A DNA stretch of 11,648 nt from Coriobacteriales bacterium (lineage in GTDB: Bacteria > Actinomycetota > Coriobacteriia > Coriobacteriales > UBA8131): contig JAIRXA010000094.1 of assembly GCA_031268525.1 (NCBI GenBank), forward strand, positions 1 to 11,648, written 5' to 3'. The notes beneath the pieces were generated by a model. The model was not told where the DNA came from. It did no database searches and saw only the letters and a list, made by a program, of their open reading frames with translations. The position numbers were made by a program, and so were the translations under genes. Positions within the stretch are counted from its first letter, which is position 1, and each line of letters starts with the position of its first letter. Of this stretch, positions 1-6,056 are shown one piece after another.

Positions 1-222
1 GAACTACCCCATGCCTTAAGGACTGTCTTGCCTGCCAGTATAGACCTCAAGCGTTGCGAAAGGGCGCACATTCTGAAAATATGTTGCCAGAACGGTGTCA
101 ATTGGGCCCAATTGGGGCCAATAGGGGAAGGATGAGGGTCAATCGTGTCAGTTGGGGACGTGTGCCAATCGGGAACGTGTGCCAGTTGGGGACGGGGCAA
201 ACTCGTAGGGACGGGCTGATAT
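1..222. other. Non-coding left flank with degenerate repeats
   Basis: I see no credible gene here. The short open frames translate repeat sequence and lack ribosome binding sites. Positions 95-193 hold degenerate tandem repeats (separate entry). Positions 99-114 form a perfect 16-bp palindrome, CAATTGGGCCCAATTG. Positions 204-217 (CGTAGGGACGGGCT) resemble the start of the inverted-repeat arm at 236-249, so a partial extra copy of that element seems to lie here. The first 90 bases show nothing I can name. The end of an upstream gene cannot be excluded. Confidence 0.6.
95..193. repeat. Degenerate tandem repeats, GTGTGCCA(A/G)TTGGGGA type
   Basis: Three adjacent units start at 144, 159 and 176 and are 15, 17 and 17 bp long. 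Each begins CGTGT and continues with a version of CCAGTTGGGGA. A more diverged copy begins at 95 (GTGTCAATTGGG) and runs into a GGGCCCAATTGGGG palindrome. The units differ by several substitutions, so this is an old or degenerate array, not a CRISPR: there are no uniform spacers. Its function is unknown. Confidence 0.65.
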
Positions 223-327
223 GCCGGGACGTCTTCGTAGGGGCGGGCTTTGACCGCCCGTGTGGGTAAAGAGGGTTTTCGTGCTCAGGCGGGCGGTCGG
301 AGCCCGCCCCTACGAAGACGTCCCGGC
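223..327. repeat. Long inverted repeat, 38-bp arms with 29-bp spacer
   Basis: The left arm is 223-260 and the right arm 290-327, with a 261-289 loop. The arms match at 36 of 38 positions. The two differences (T250 and T251 against G300 and G299) become G-U wobble pairs in a plus-strand RNA, so that RNA would form an essentially perfect hairpin. T222 and A328 extend the pairing by one. Each arm contains a small internal GGGCGG/CCGCCC hairpin. The core, GTAGGGGCGG followed by CCGCCCG, recurs upstream of hflX (7557-7587) and in truncated form upstream of nrdR. The element is therefore a dispersed palindromic repeat (REP or MITE-like). It lies downstream of the moeA stop and could also end its transcription, which is inference. 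Confidence 0.85.
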
Positions 328-328
328 A

Positions 329-384
329 CACATCCTGCATCCTGCCGCCTACGGGGGCATCCCCACGCACATCCTGCATCCTGC
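329..384. repeat. 17-bp direct repeat CACATCCTGCATCCTGC
   Basis: Two perfect copies lie at 329-345 and 368-384, with a 39-bp period. Each copy itself repeats ATCCTGC. They sit between the long inverted repeat and GCGGAACCTA at 383-392. The reverse complement of that 10-mer, TAGGTTCCGC, occurs at 7542-7551 beside the other full repeat copy. The direct repeats therefore look like an internal expansion within one dispersed element. Confidence 0.75.
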
Positions 385-412
385 GGAACCTACGAACACG
401 CTTCGTCGCCCC

Positions 413-1684
413 TCAGTCTATGAACTCCAAGGGATAGAGCAGCTCGACCTCCAGCTCACTGCCAGCGGGGTACAGGGCTGTTCCGAGTGGATTGAGGAAC
501 TGTGCGTTGGGCAGGAGCGGTGGGCCACTCTTACCCCGCTGCGATCCAAGTGGCGCGGCAACCAGAGCGCCGTCCTTGCTGGAGACTGACAGGCGATGGA
601 AGAGCTGCATTACGCGCCCATCGGGGAAGGGACGCATCGCGATGTCCGCGGTGAGCGGTGCTCGCACGCTTGGGCGGCGACGCGTGGGAACACCCAGAGC
701 GCGCGCTACCAGAGGAGCGACGAGCCATTCCAATTCGTGATAGAGCGCGAGTACCGGACCGGAAACATTGACGACCGGCTTGCCGTCGATGATCGCGATG
801 CAGGTCGGACGCCCCGGTGCCGCCAGCACACCGTGGCAGATCAGTTCGCCTCGCTGCTTGAGCAGACTTGCCGAGTAGTCTTCCAGACCCTTGGAGGAAC
901 CGCCCGACAGCAGCAGGATGTCGCAGTGGGGGAGCAGTTCATTGAGGGCCGTCTCGATGAGCGCGAGGTCGTCGATGACAATGGGATGAATGAGCGGCTC
1001 GGCTCCGAGCTCGCACAACGCAGCCTCGGCAAGTACCGAGCCGGAGTCGATGTTCTGTCCGCGCTCGGGTGTGCTGCCCGCGGGCACCAGCTCGCTGCCT
1101 GTCGGGATGAATCCGACGCGCGGTTTACGAATGCAGGATGGCTCCGAGACGCCGCCCATTGCGAGCATGGCAAGATCATAGGCCCGCAGAGGCAGACCAG
1201 CGCGTGCCAGAAGATTGCCGGGGCACACCTGGCTACCCGCGGGGTTCACGCCGGTGCCGGGCTGTATCTCAAGGTTCTCCGCAAAGAGCAGATGACCGTC
1301 TTCAGCGATGCGCACATCTTCTACGCGCACTACGGCGTCGAAGCGGTCGTCGAAGTCGTCACCGGTATCGGCGCGGACGTAGTTTTCGCCATAACGCCAG
1401 TCGGTGGTGTCGGGAAGAGGGGTGGCGGCGGCGTCAGGGGTGCCAGAACTGACGGAGAAATCGGCGGATCGTACGGCGTAACCATCCATTTTCGACGCGC
1501 GGACGACGGGCAAGGTGAGATGCGCGACCTGGTCGATGGCGAGAATCCGTCCGGCAGCCTGCGCGAGCGGTACCAACTCAATTGTTGGTTCAGGCCGCCA
1601 GAGGGCAAAGAGCTTATCGAGCGCTTCAGTTTTGGTGATCGTCTCAAAAGTCGGCTCCTGCCAGGTGCTGGTTGGATCAGCCAT
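413..1684 (-). CDS. moeA: MoeA-type molybdopterin molybdotransferase
   Basis: Predicted cytoplasmic enzyme of molybdenum cofactor biosynthesis that inserts molybdate into adenylylated molybdopterin. The 423-residue protein has the usual family length. Visible landmarks are the N-terminal SKMDGYAVRSAD motif (about residues 64-75), the GFIPTGSELVPAG strand-loop opening the MoCF-binding domain (191-203), a glycine loop LLLSGGSSKGLEDYS (257-271), and HGVLAAPGRPT followed by NVSGPVLALYHELE (284-319). A C-terminal beta domain follows. I chose the ATG at 1684 over a TTG at 1696 because GGAGG (complement of 1690-1694) stands five bases ahead of it and would overlap the TTG start. The Thr/Pro/Ala-rich stretch at residues 79-95 looks like a loop insertion. 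The gene diverges from the mocA-xdhC pair, consistent with maturation of a molybdenum hydroxylase. The family also contains paralogues not proven to be molybdotransferases, so the exact substrate is less certain. Confidence 0.9.
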   Translation of the reverse strand: MADPTSTWQEPTFETITKTEALDKLFALWRPEPTIELVPLAQAAGRILAIDQVAHLTLPVVRASKMDGYAVRSADFSVSSGTPDAAATPLPDTTDWRYGENYVRADTGDDFDDRFDAVVRVEDVRIAEDGHLLFAENLEIQPGTGVNPAGSQVCPGNLLARAGLPLRAYDLAMLAMGGVSEPSCIRKPRVGFIPTGSELVPAGSTPERGQNIDSGSVLAEAALCELGAEPLIHPIVIDDLALIETALNELLPHCDILLLSGGSSKGLEDYSASLLKQRGELICHGVLAAPGRPTCIAIIDGKPVVNVSGPVLALYHELEWLVAPLVARALGVPTRRRPSVRAPLTADIAMRPFPDGRVMQLFHRLSVSSKDGALVAAPLGSQRGKSGPPLLPNAQFLNPLGTALYPAGSELEVELLYPLEFID

Positions 1685-1718
1685 CGGTGCCTCCAAGCTG
1701 TTTGGGGATGTTTCCCTC

Positions 1719-1748
1719 AGGATACCCGAGTCGATGCTCTCTTCTCAA
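1719..1748 (-). promoter_or_regulatory. Candidate moeA promoter
   Basis: Reading the minus strand, a -35-like TTGAGA (complement of 1743-1748) is followed after 18 bp by TATCCT (complement of 1719-1724). This would place the transcript start about 25-30 bases ahead of the chosen moeA ATG. The -10 is only a fair match. The -35 overlaps a perfect palindrome at 1742-1755 (TTCTCA AC TGAGAA), which could be an operator. Confidence 0.4.
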
Positions 1749-1756
1749 CTGAGAAT

Positions 1757-1788
1757 TCAAAGCCGTTCGGCATCAAAGCCGTTCGGCA
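1757..1788. promoter_or_regulatory. Tandem 16-bp repeat, possible operator
   Basis: TCAAAGCCGTTCGGCA occurs twice with no gap, at 1757-1772 and 1773-1788. Each copy contains the dyad GCCG-TT-CGGC. The pair lies between the candidate moeA -35 and the mocA -10, in a 139-bp intergenic region, and ends 23 bp before the TATAAT. This is where a regulator of both divergent transcripts would bind. I do not recognise the site as that of a known regulator. The alternative is a recent neutral duplication. Confidence 0.5.
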
Positions 1789-1811
1789 GACGCTGCGTCC
1801 ATACGAACCGG

Positions 1812-1817
1812 TATAAT
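1812..1817 (+). promoter_or_regulatory. mocA -10 box, probable leaderless start
   Basis: A perfect TATAAT ends six bases before the mocA ATG at 1824, which puts the expected transcription start on or next to the A of that ATG. There is no Shine-Dalgarno sequence in the interval and no good -35 at 16-18 bp. This is the layout of a leaderless mRNA, which is common in Actinobacteria. Confidence 0.6.
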
Positions 1818-1823
1818 GGACGA

Positions 1824-2765
1824 ATGGACTTTCGAACAGCAGCAATCGTACCGGTTGCCGGACTCTCGTCGAGAATGGGGAGCTTCAAGCCCTTACTTGA
1901 GATCGACGGCGAGCCCTTGATCCGTCGCACTGTACGCTCAGTATTGGCGGGCGGCGCGCGGGAGGTACGCGTTGTGCTCGGCCGTGAAGCTGAAGCTGTG
2001 CGTGCGGCGTTGGCAGACCTACCCGATATCACCTTTGTGGAAAATCCTCTCTTCGCTTCAACCGATATGCTGCGTTCGGTGCAATTGGCGATGCGCGGCT
2101 GGGAGATCACGAGCGCTGCCACCCCGAGCACCACCACCCCGAGCATCACCGCTTCGAGCACCACCACCCCGAACGCTGCGATTCTCGATGCGATGAAAGA
2201 CCCGACGAAAGACCCAACGGAATGCCTGCGAAACCATTTGAATGGCCATGAGCCTGATGCGCTCTTTATTCTGCCCGGCGATGTGCCAGCCATTGCGCCG
2301 CGGACCTTCGAGATATTGGCCGCCCATGCCAGGCGAGCCCTCCAAGACACCCAAGACACCCATGCCGCCCATGCCAGGCGAGCCCTCCAAGACGCCCAAG
2401 ACACCCATGCCGCCCATGCCGTACAAGACGCTCGTCCGCAAAAGGCGCATGAGGGCACTCGGTTTGGCGGCTCGACCCTGTTCCGTCCGCTGTACCGCGG
2501 TGAGCACGGGCATCCTCTCCTGGTGTGTCGAGAGGCATATCCGGCGATCATCGGGTACGCAGGGGATGGTGGCCTGAAAGCCGCACTCGCTGAGTTTGCT
2601 TTGGTAGGGATTGAGGTTCCCGATAAGGGCGTTCTGCTCGACGCGGATACCCCCGAGGATCTGGCTCGACTTGAAGAGTATATAAGAAGCAGAGAAGGCG
2701 ATTTTTCCGAGAAAAATTCAAGGCAGTTGCCGTTTTGTCGTTCCGTTCATCAGGAGGTATCATGA
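1824..2765 (+). CDS. mocA: MocA/YgfJ-like molybdopterin nucleotidyltransferase with repeat inserts
   Basis: Probable molybdenum cofactor cytidylyltransferase, which makes the dinucleotide cofactor used by molybdenum hydroxylases. The 313-residue protein starts with the nucleotide-binding signature VAGLSSRMGSFKPLL (11-25). It also has LPGDVP (150-155, metal-binding Asp), GEHGHPLLV (226-234) and LLDADTPEDL (271-280), all in the YgfJ/MocA order. Family members are usually about 190-210 residues. The extra length lies in two low-complexity inserts: a Ser/Thr/Pro stretch at about 97-117, and a 15-residue tandem repeat (AHARRALQDTQDTHA type) at about 167-210. I chose ATG 1824 because the fold begins immediately after it. 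The in-frame open sequence further upstream overlaps moeA antisense and has no family similarity. The stop overlaps the xdhC ATG (ATGA), implying translational coupling. Confidence 0.85.
   Translation: MDFRTAAIVPVAGLSSRMGSFKPLLEIDGEPLIRRTVRSVLAGGAREVRVVLGREAEAVRAALADLPDITFVENPLFASTDMLRSVQLAMRGWEITSAATPSTTTPSITASSTTTPNAAILDAMKDPTKDPTECLRNHLNGHEPDALFILPGDVPAIAPRTFEILAAHARRALQDTQDTHAAHARRALQDAQDTHAAHAVQDARPQKAHEGTRFGGSTLFRPLYRGEHGHPLLVCREAYPAIIGYAGDGGLKAALAEFALVGIEVPDKGVLLDADTPEDLARLEEYIRSREGDFSEKNSRQLPFCRSVHQEVS
2126..2172 (+). repeat. 30-bp period repeat inside mocA
   Basis: GAGCACCACCACCCCGA occurs at 2126-2142 and 2156-2172, an exact 30-bp period (10 codons) that keeps the mocA frame and encodes STTTP-type runs. 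It lies in the loop between the conserved MLRSVQLAM helix and LPGDVP, where the family tolerates length change. Confidence 0.75.
2321..2424 (+). repeat. 45-bp in-frame tandem repeat inside mocA
   Basis: Units start at 2321, 2366 and 2411. The first two are complete and differ at a single base (ACC versus GCC, Thr versus Ala). The third is partial, retaining CGCCCATGCC before diverging. The period is 15 codons, so the frame is preserved. The near-identity indicates recent duplication. The insert lies between LPGDVP and the HPLLV motif. Confidence 0.9.
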
Positions 2766-3862
2766 GCATCCAAACTCTCTATCAGCAGCTTGAACAGTCT
2801 CTTGCCCTGGGTAATTCTGCGGCGATTGTCTCGGCCTATCATGCGAATGGCGGCGTTGACAAGCGACTGCTTACCATTGACGACGAGCAGGCCTGGGCCC
2901 GCCTCAAGGAGCTGGAGGCAGATCCAGCCACCCAGACAGAGGGCCCAGTCGCACATCGCTTCGAAAAGGACGGCACGCTGGCTCTCGTTGAGCACTATAA
3001 CAGCAAGCCGCGCTTCATCATTCTTGGTGCAGGGCACATTGCCCTTGCGCTCGCCCCGATCGCAAAGGCCGCCGACTTTGAGGTCTTGGTCTACGATGAC
3101 CGGGCCTCTTTTGCCAACCGACAGAACTTTCCAGACGTTGACGAGATCATCTGCGATGGCTTCGATCAGGTGTTTACGCGAATACCTTTACGAGCAAGCG
3201 ATTATGTGGTTATTGTAACGCGCGGCCACAAACACGATGCCGATTGTCTGCGTGGTATTCTGGCTGGTGTTGAGCCCGCCTACACGGGCATGATTGGTTC
3301 AAAGCGGCGGGTTGCCATCGTCAGAGAGCAACTGTGCGCCGAGGGCTACGACGCTGCGCGCATTGAACGCACCCACTCACCTATCGGCCTGAGGATCGGT
3401 GCAGTCACGCCCTTTGAGATAGCCGTTGCCATCCTTGCCGAGGTCATTGAGGTCAAACGCATCGAACGCGCAGAAGCACGCTACTCCACCTGCGACCCGG
3501 CAATCGCTGCCGAACTGGCTCGTCGCGGCGATGACTTTGACGCGATGATCACGATCTTCTCCACACAGGGATCGGTGCCTATCGAATGCGGCGCCAAGCT
3601 CGCAATGACCTACGCGGGCGTTATTGCAGGCACCATTGGCGGCGGTTGCTCGGAAGGCGAGGCGATGACTGTTGCGCGCGAGCTCATCAACAGTGAGACC
3701 CACACGGACACTACGGGCTCATCGACTGCTCCGTCGCGTTCCGATGCCTCTGAGGGGAAGACGAGCTGGCGCATCCACACCGTCGACATGAGCGACAGCG
3801 CCGAAGAAGACGGCATGGTTTGTGGTGGGACCATGCGGGTTGTTGTGGAGGAAATGCTGTAG
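2762..3862 (+). CDS. xdhC: XdhC-family molybdenum hydroxylase maturation protein, domains in reversed order
   Basis: Probable accessory protein that helps deliver or sulfurate the molybdenum cofactor for a xanthine dehydrogenase-type hydroxylase. The 366-residue protein has a Rossmann-type XdhC_C domain first: FIILGAGHIALAL (85-97), a DYVVIVTRGHKHD strand (147-159) and GMIGSKRR (176-183). The XdhC/CoxI signature comes after it: TIFSTQGSVPIECGAKLA (264-281), GTIGGGCSEGE (290-300) and GMVCGGTMRVVVE (351-363). The common family order is the opposite. A Thr/Ser-rich linker (about 310-335) interrupts the second domain. AGGAGGT at 2752-2758 precedes the ATG, and the ATG overlaps the mocA stop, so the two proteins are probably made together. 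No hydroxylase structural gene is in the window. Confidence 0.88.
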   Translation: MSIQTLYQQLEQSLALGNSAAIVSAYHANGGVDKRLLTIDDEQAWARLKELEADPATQTEGPVAHRFEKDGTLALVEHYNSKPRFIILGAGHIALALAPIAKAADFEVLVYDDRASFANRQNFPDVDEIICDGFDQVFTRIPLRASDYVVIVTRGHKHDADCLRGILAGVEPAYTGMIGSKRRVAIVREQLCAEGYDAARIERTHSPIGLRIGAVTPFEIAVAILAEVIEVKRIERAEARYSTCDPAIAAELARRGDDFDAMITIFSTQGSVPIECGAKLAMTYAGVIAGTIGGGCSEGEAMTVARELINSETHTDTTGSSTAPSRSDASEGKTSWRIHTVDMSDSAEEDGMVCGGTMRVVVEEML

Positions 3863-3910
3863 CTCTGATATCATATGCCGACGGGAAAATTCTGAGTAAG
3901 GAGGAATTAG

Positions 3911-4570
3911 GTGAAGAAAAGAGTAAGAGAGTTTACACGGATGTTGCTTGCCCTTATGTTGGCGCTGAGCTGTGTTGTGTTACTCGCGGGCTGTGGGGAC
4001 GGCTCGTCAAGCGGGGGGAACACCCCGCCACCTGCCGATAGCGCCGCCAGTGCACCAACTCAGGAGGCACTCGATTTCTGGGATGGCGACTGGTATGGTT
4101 GGTGGACTTGGGAGAACGGCACCGGCGACGCCGCCAACGCCAACGGCGGCCACTGGGACTGCATGGCTCAGTTCTCGACCAGCCCCGATGGTACGGGGCA
4201 CGTGGTGATCTGGGACGAGGACTGGGCTAAGGACGACGGTGTTTCAGAGGTGGATTATCACATCACCTCCGGTGGTGGCGACCTCGGCACCCTGGTCAGC
4301 GACTCTGGTTGGTTCATCAACCCGGGTGATGTTATCGGTGCAGGTTCATGGACACTGGCTTCCGACTCGATGGGTTCCCCTGACTTCATTCAGATCAAGG
4401 GCCATTATGTGAGCTCTGACGATCCGAGCGTCGCGATGGATTACACGATCAACCTGCGTCTCTGGGGAGCAACGTGGGACGACATGAGCATTGACCCTCC
4501 CTATTATTATGATAGCTGGTATCTGCCGCTGCTCGAGTCCGGCGAGCCGATGCCTGTCGCCATTGGCTGA
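3911..4570 (+). CDS. Secreted lipoprotein of unknown function
   Basis: I do not recognise a characterised function. The 219-residue protein begins with a lipoprotein signal: basic residues (KKRVREFTR), a hydrophobic stretch (11-26) and the lipobox LLAGC with the lipidated cysteine at 28. A Ser/Gly/Pro/Ala-rich tether follows to about residue 50. The mature domain is rich in Trp, Asp, Gly and Tyr, with the motif FWDGDWYGWW (57-66) and VVIWDEDW (98-105), and looks like a beta-rich extracytoplasmic domain. Start: GTG 3911, with AAGGAGG at 3898-3904, six bases upstream. It lies 48 bp after xdhC on the same strand, so it could be read from the same transcript, but nothing in the protein points to molybdenum metabolism. 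The intrinsic terminator at 4615-4648 ends the unit. Confidence 0.85.
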   Translation: MKKRVREFTRMLLALMLALSCVVLLAGCGDGSSSGGNTPPPADSAASAPTQEALDFWDGDWYGWWTWENGTGDAANANGGHWDCMAQFSTSPDGTGHVVIWDEDWAKDDGVSEVDYHITSGGGDLGTLVSDSGWFINPGDVIGAGSWTLASDSMGSPDFIQIKGHYVSSDDPSVAMDYTINLRLWGATWDDMSIDPPYYYDSWYLPLLESGEPMPVAIG

Positions 4571-4614
4571 GAGGGCTGTTCTGAGAACGCTTTCTTGAGA
4601 ACCAGATAGAGGGA

Positions 4615-4648
4615 GGCTACCCGTCCGTTCGGAGGGGTAGCCTTTTTT
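4615..4648 (+). terminator. Intrinsic terminator after the lipoprotein gene
   Basis: The stem GGCTACCC (4615-4622) pairs with GGGTAGCC (4635-4642). An inner TCCG/CGGA stem closes a GTTC loop, and six T residues follow (4643-4648). It lies 45 bp after the lipoprotein stop and ahead of the deoB promoter, so it separates the two transcription units. Confidence 0.92.
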
Positions 4649-4697
4649 CTGGGGACCCTCCCTCTTTCTTTACGTCCCTGCGAGCGCTCATTTGCGC

Positions 4698-4703
4698 TAG
4701 AAT
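4698..4703 (+). promoter_or_regulatory. deoB -10 box, probable leaderless start
   Basis: TAGAAT ends seven bases before the deoB ATG at 4711, so transcription would start at or one base before the start codon. The interval AATTCTCTGT has no purine-rich ribosome binding site, and no convincing -35 is present. The arrangement parallels mocA. Confidence 0.5.
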
Positions 4704-4710
4704 TCTCTGT

Positions 4711-6042
4711 ATGGGGTATGCGTCAGATACACGCTTTGACAGGGTCGTGCTCATCGTGCTCGATAGTCTTGGCGTTGGCGCGATGCCCGACGCCGACTCC
4801 TATGGCGACGTGGGCAGCAACACGCTCGGACACATCCTCGCGGCCTGTCCCGGGCTGCGTATTCCTCATCTGACAGAATTGGGGTTGCTGAGGACGCTTG
4901 CGGACTCTGTCTCCCTTCATTCGGAAGGTTCGCCCGAGGGGCCGCCCACCCCGTCCACCACCGCCGCTCCACCCGCCGCCCCACCTGTCCCGCCCGCCGC
5001 CCCGCCCACTTCGCTCGCCGCATTCACTTCGCCCACTTCGCCCGCCGCCCCACCCGCTCCACCCGCCCAAGCGGCATACGGGCGCCTGCCGCTGGCATCG
5101 GCGGGCAAGGACACCATCACCGGGCACTGGGAGATCGCCGGGCTCATCTCTCCGGAGCCGTTCCAAACATTCATACGCTTTCCCGAGAGCTTCATCGTGG
5201 CTTTTGAGAAGGCTATCGGTATCGGCGTCCTCGGCAACCGACAGGCTTCGGGCACCGAGATCATCGAGGAGCTCGGCGATGAGCACGAGCGCACAGGTAA
5301 ACCGATCGTTTACACCTCGCTTGACAGCGTCTTTCAGGTCGCCGCGAACACCGAGGTCATAGCGCTGGATGCTCTGTATTCGATGTGTGAGATCGCGCGC
5401 AGGATGCTCCTTGGTCCTCTGCTCGTTGGGCGAGTCATCGCACGGCCCTATGTCGTTGAGGCGGGCGTACGTCGACGCACTTCCGATCGCCGCGATTATG
5501 CGCTCGCCCCGCCTGCGCCTACCCTGCTCGACCACCTGAACGCTGCTGGGATGGAGGTTTTTGGCATCGGCAAGATCGGAGACATCTTCTCCGGGCGAGG
5601 CATCACGAATACGATACATACCGAAGACAACGCCGATGGCTGTGAGCAGACGCTTGCGGCCTTGCAAGAAATGCAATCAAAATGCAATCATACTGGGAAG
5701 GGTCTCATTTTTACGAATCTCGTAGACTTCGATTCGCGCTACGGGCACCGTCGTGATGTGCGTGGCTATGCACAGGCCCTTGAGGACTTCGATCGCTTTT
5801 TGCCGCGCCTGCTTGCGAGCCTGGGCTCTCGCGATCTCCTGATAGTGACGGCGGATCATGGCAACGATCCAACATTTGCGGGCTTTAACCACACACGGGA
5901 ATACGTACCAGTGCTGTATTATGGACAGGGAGTGCGAGCGCGCGAACTCAAGACGGGTGGCACCTTGGCAGATATCGGAGCAACCATCGCTGCTGCTCTT
6001 GGGGTAGAACCCACCGCTTATGGGGTGGCAGTCGCTTTGTAG
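4711..6042 (+). CDS. deoB: Phosphopentomutase with Pro/Ala-rich insert
   Basis: Interconverts ribose-1-phosphate or deoxyribose-1-phosphate with the 5-phosphates, linking nucleoside breakdown to the pentose phosphate pathway; cytoplasmic, manganese-dependent, alkaline phosphatase superfamily. The 443 residues include VLDSLGVGAMPDA (16-28, metal Asp18), GKDTITGHWE (132-141, the segment of the phosphorylated Thr), the metal ligands D341 and H346 in DFDSRYGHRRD, D382 and H383 in TADHGND, and H394 in FNHTRE. Spacing between these ligands matches characterised enzymes. The protein is about 50 residues longer than usual, because of an insert at about 70-120 made of PPA, APP and TSP runs just before the GKDT segment. 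ATG 4711 is the only sensible start, since the core fold begins at residue 12. It is followed by a phosphohexomutase gene after 14 bp. Confidence 0.96.
   Translation: MGYASDTRFDRVVLIVLDSLGVGAMPDADSYGDVGSNTLGHILAACPGLRIPHLTELGLLRTLADSVSLHSEGSPEGPPTPSTTAAPPAAPPVPPAAPPTSLAAFTSPTSPAAPPAPPAQAAYGRLPLASAGKDTITGHWEIAGLISPEPFQTFIRFPESFIVAFEKAIGIGVLGNRQASGTEIIEELGDEHERTGKPIVYTSLDSVFQVAANTEVIALDALYSMCEIARRMLLGPLLVGRVIARPYVVEAGVRRRTSDRRDYALAPPAPTLLDHLNAAGMEVFGIGKIGDIFSGRGITNTIHTEDNADGCEQTLAALQEMQSKCNHTGKGLIFTNLVDFDSRYGHRRDVRGYAQALEDFDRFLPRLLASLGSRDLLIVTADHGNDPTFAGFNHTREYVPVLYYGQGVRARELKTGGTLADIGATIAAALGVEPTAYGVAVAL
4939..5070 (+). repeat. CCGCCCxCC low-complexity tract inside deoB
   Basis: A tract of repeated CCGCCC, CCACC and CACTTCGCC units encodes the Pro/Ala/Thr-rich insert of DeoB. 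CACTTCGCCCGCCG-type words recur several times without one strict period. The reading frame is kept. It resembles the in-frame expansions in mocA. Confidence 0.75.
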
Positions 6043-6056
6043 GGAATGGAGAGAGG

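Noticed and set aside
54..379. Short open frames on both strands in the left flank
   Set aside because: They translate the tandem and inverted repeats and have no ribosome binding site or family resemblance.
95..384. CRISPR array
   Set aside because: Repeat units are degenerate, unequal in length and mostly adjacent without unique spacers. No cas gene is in the window.
596..1816. 406-codon open frame on the plus strand opposite moeA
   Set aside because: It has no recognisable motif and mirrors codon bias of the minus-strand moeA, whose motifs are continuous and conserved. It also crosses the moeA start region.
1685..1823. Molybdenum cofactor riboswitch ahead of moeA or mocA
   Set aside because: The gap is only 139 bp and shared by two divergent genes, the mocA transcript appears leaderless, and no Moco-riboswitch-like multi-helix fold was evident by eye.
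2242..2577. Collagen-like open frame (PMPGEPSKTPKTP repeats)
   Set aside because: It is the out-of-frame reading of the mocA 45-bp repeat. The mocA frame continues through it to conserved motifs.
3865..3880. Promoter for the lipoprotein gene at TATCAT (3869-3874)
   Set aside because: No -35 at suitable spacing. The word is part of the short palindrome TGATATCA and could be chance. Co-transcription with xdhC is equally likely.
4723..5676. 317-codon open frame on the minus strand opposite deoB
   Set aside because: DeoB catalytic motifs occupy the other strand throughout. The Gly/Arg-rich run is only the complement of the Pro/Ala repeat tract.
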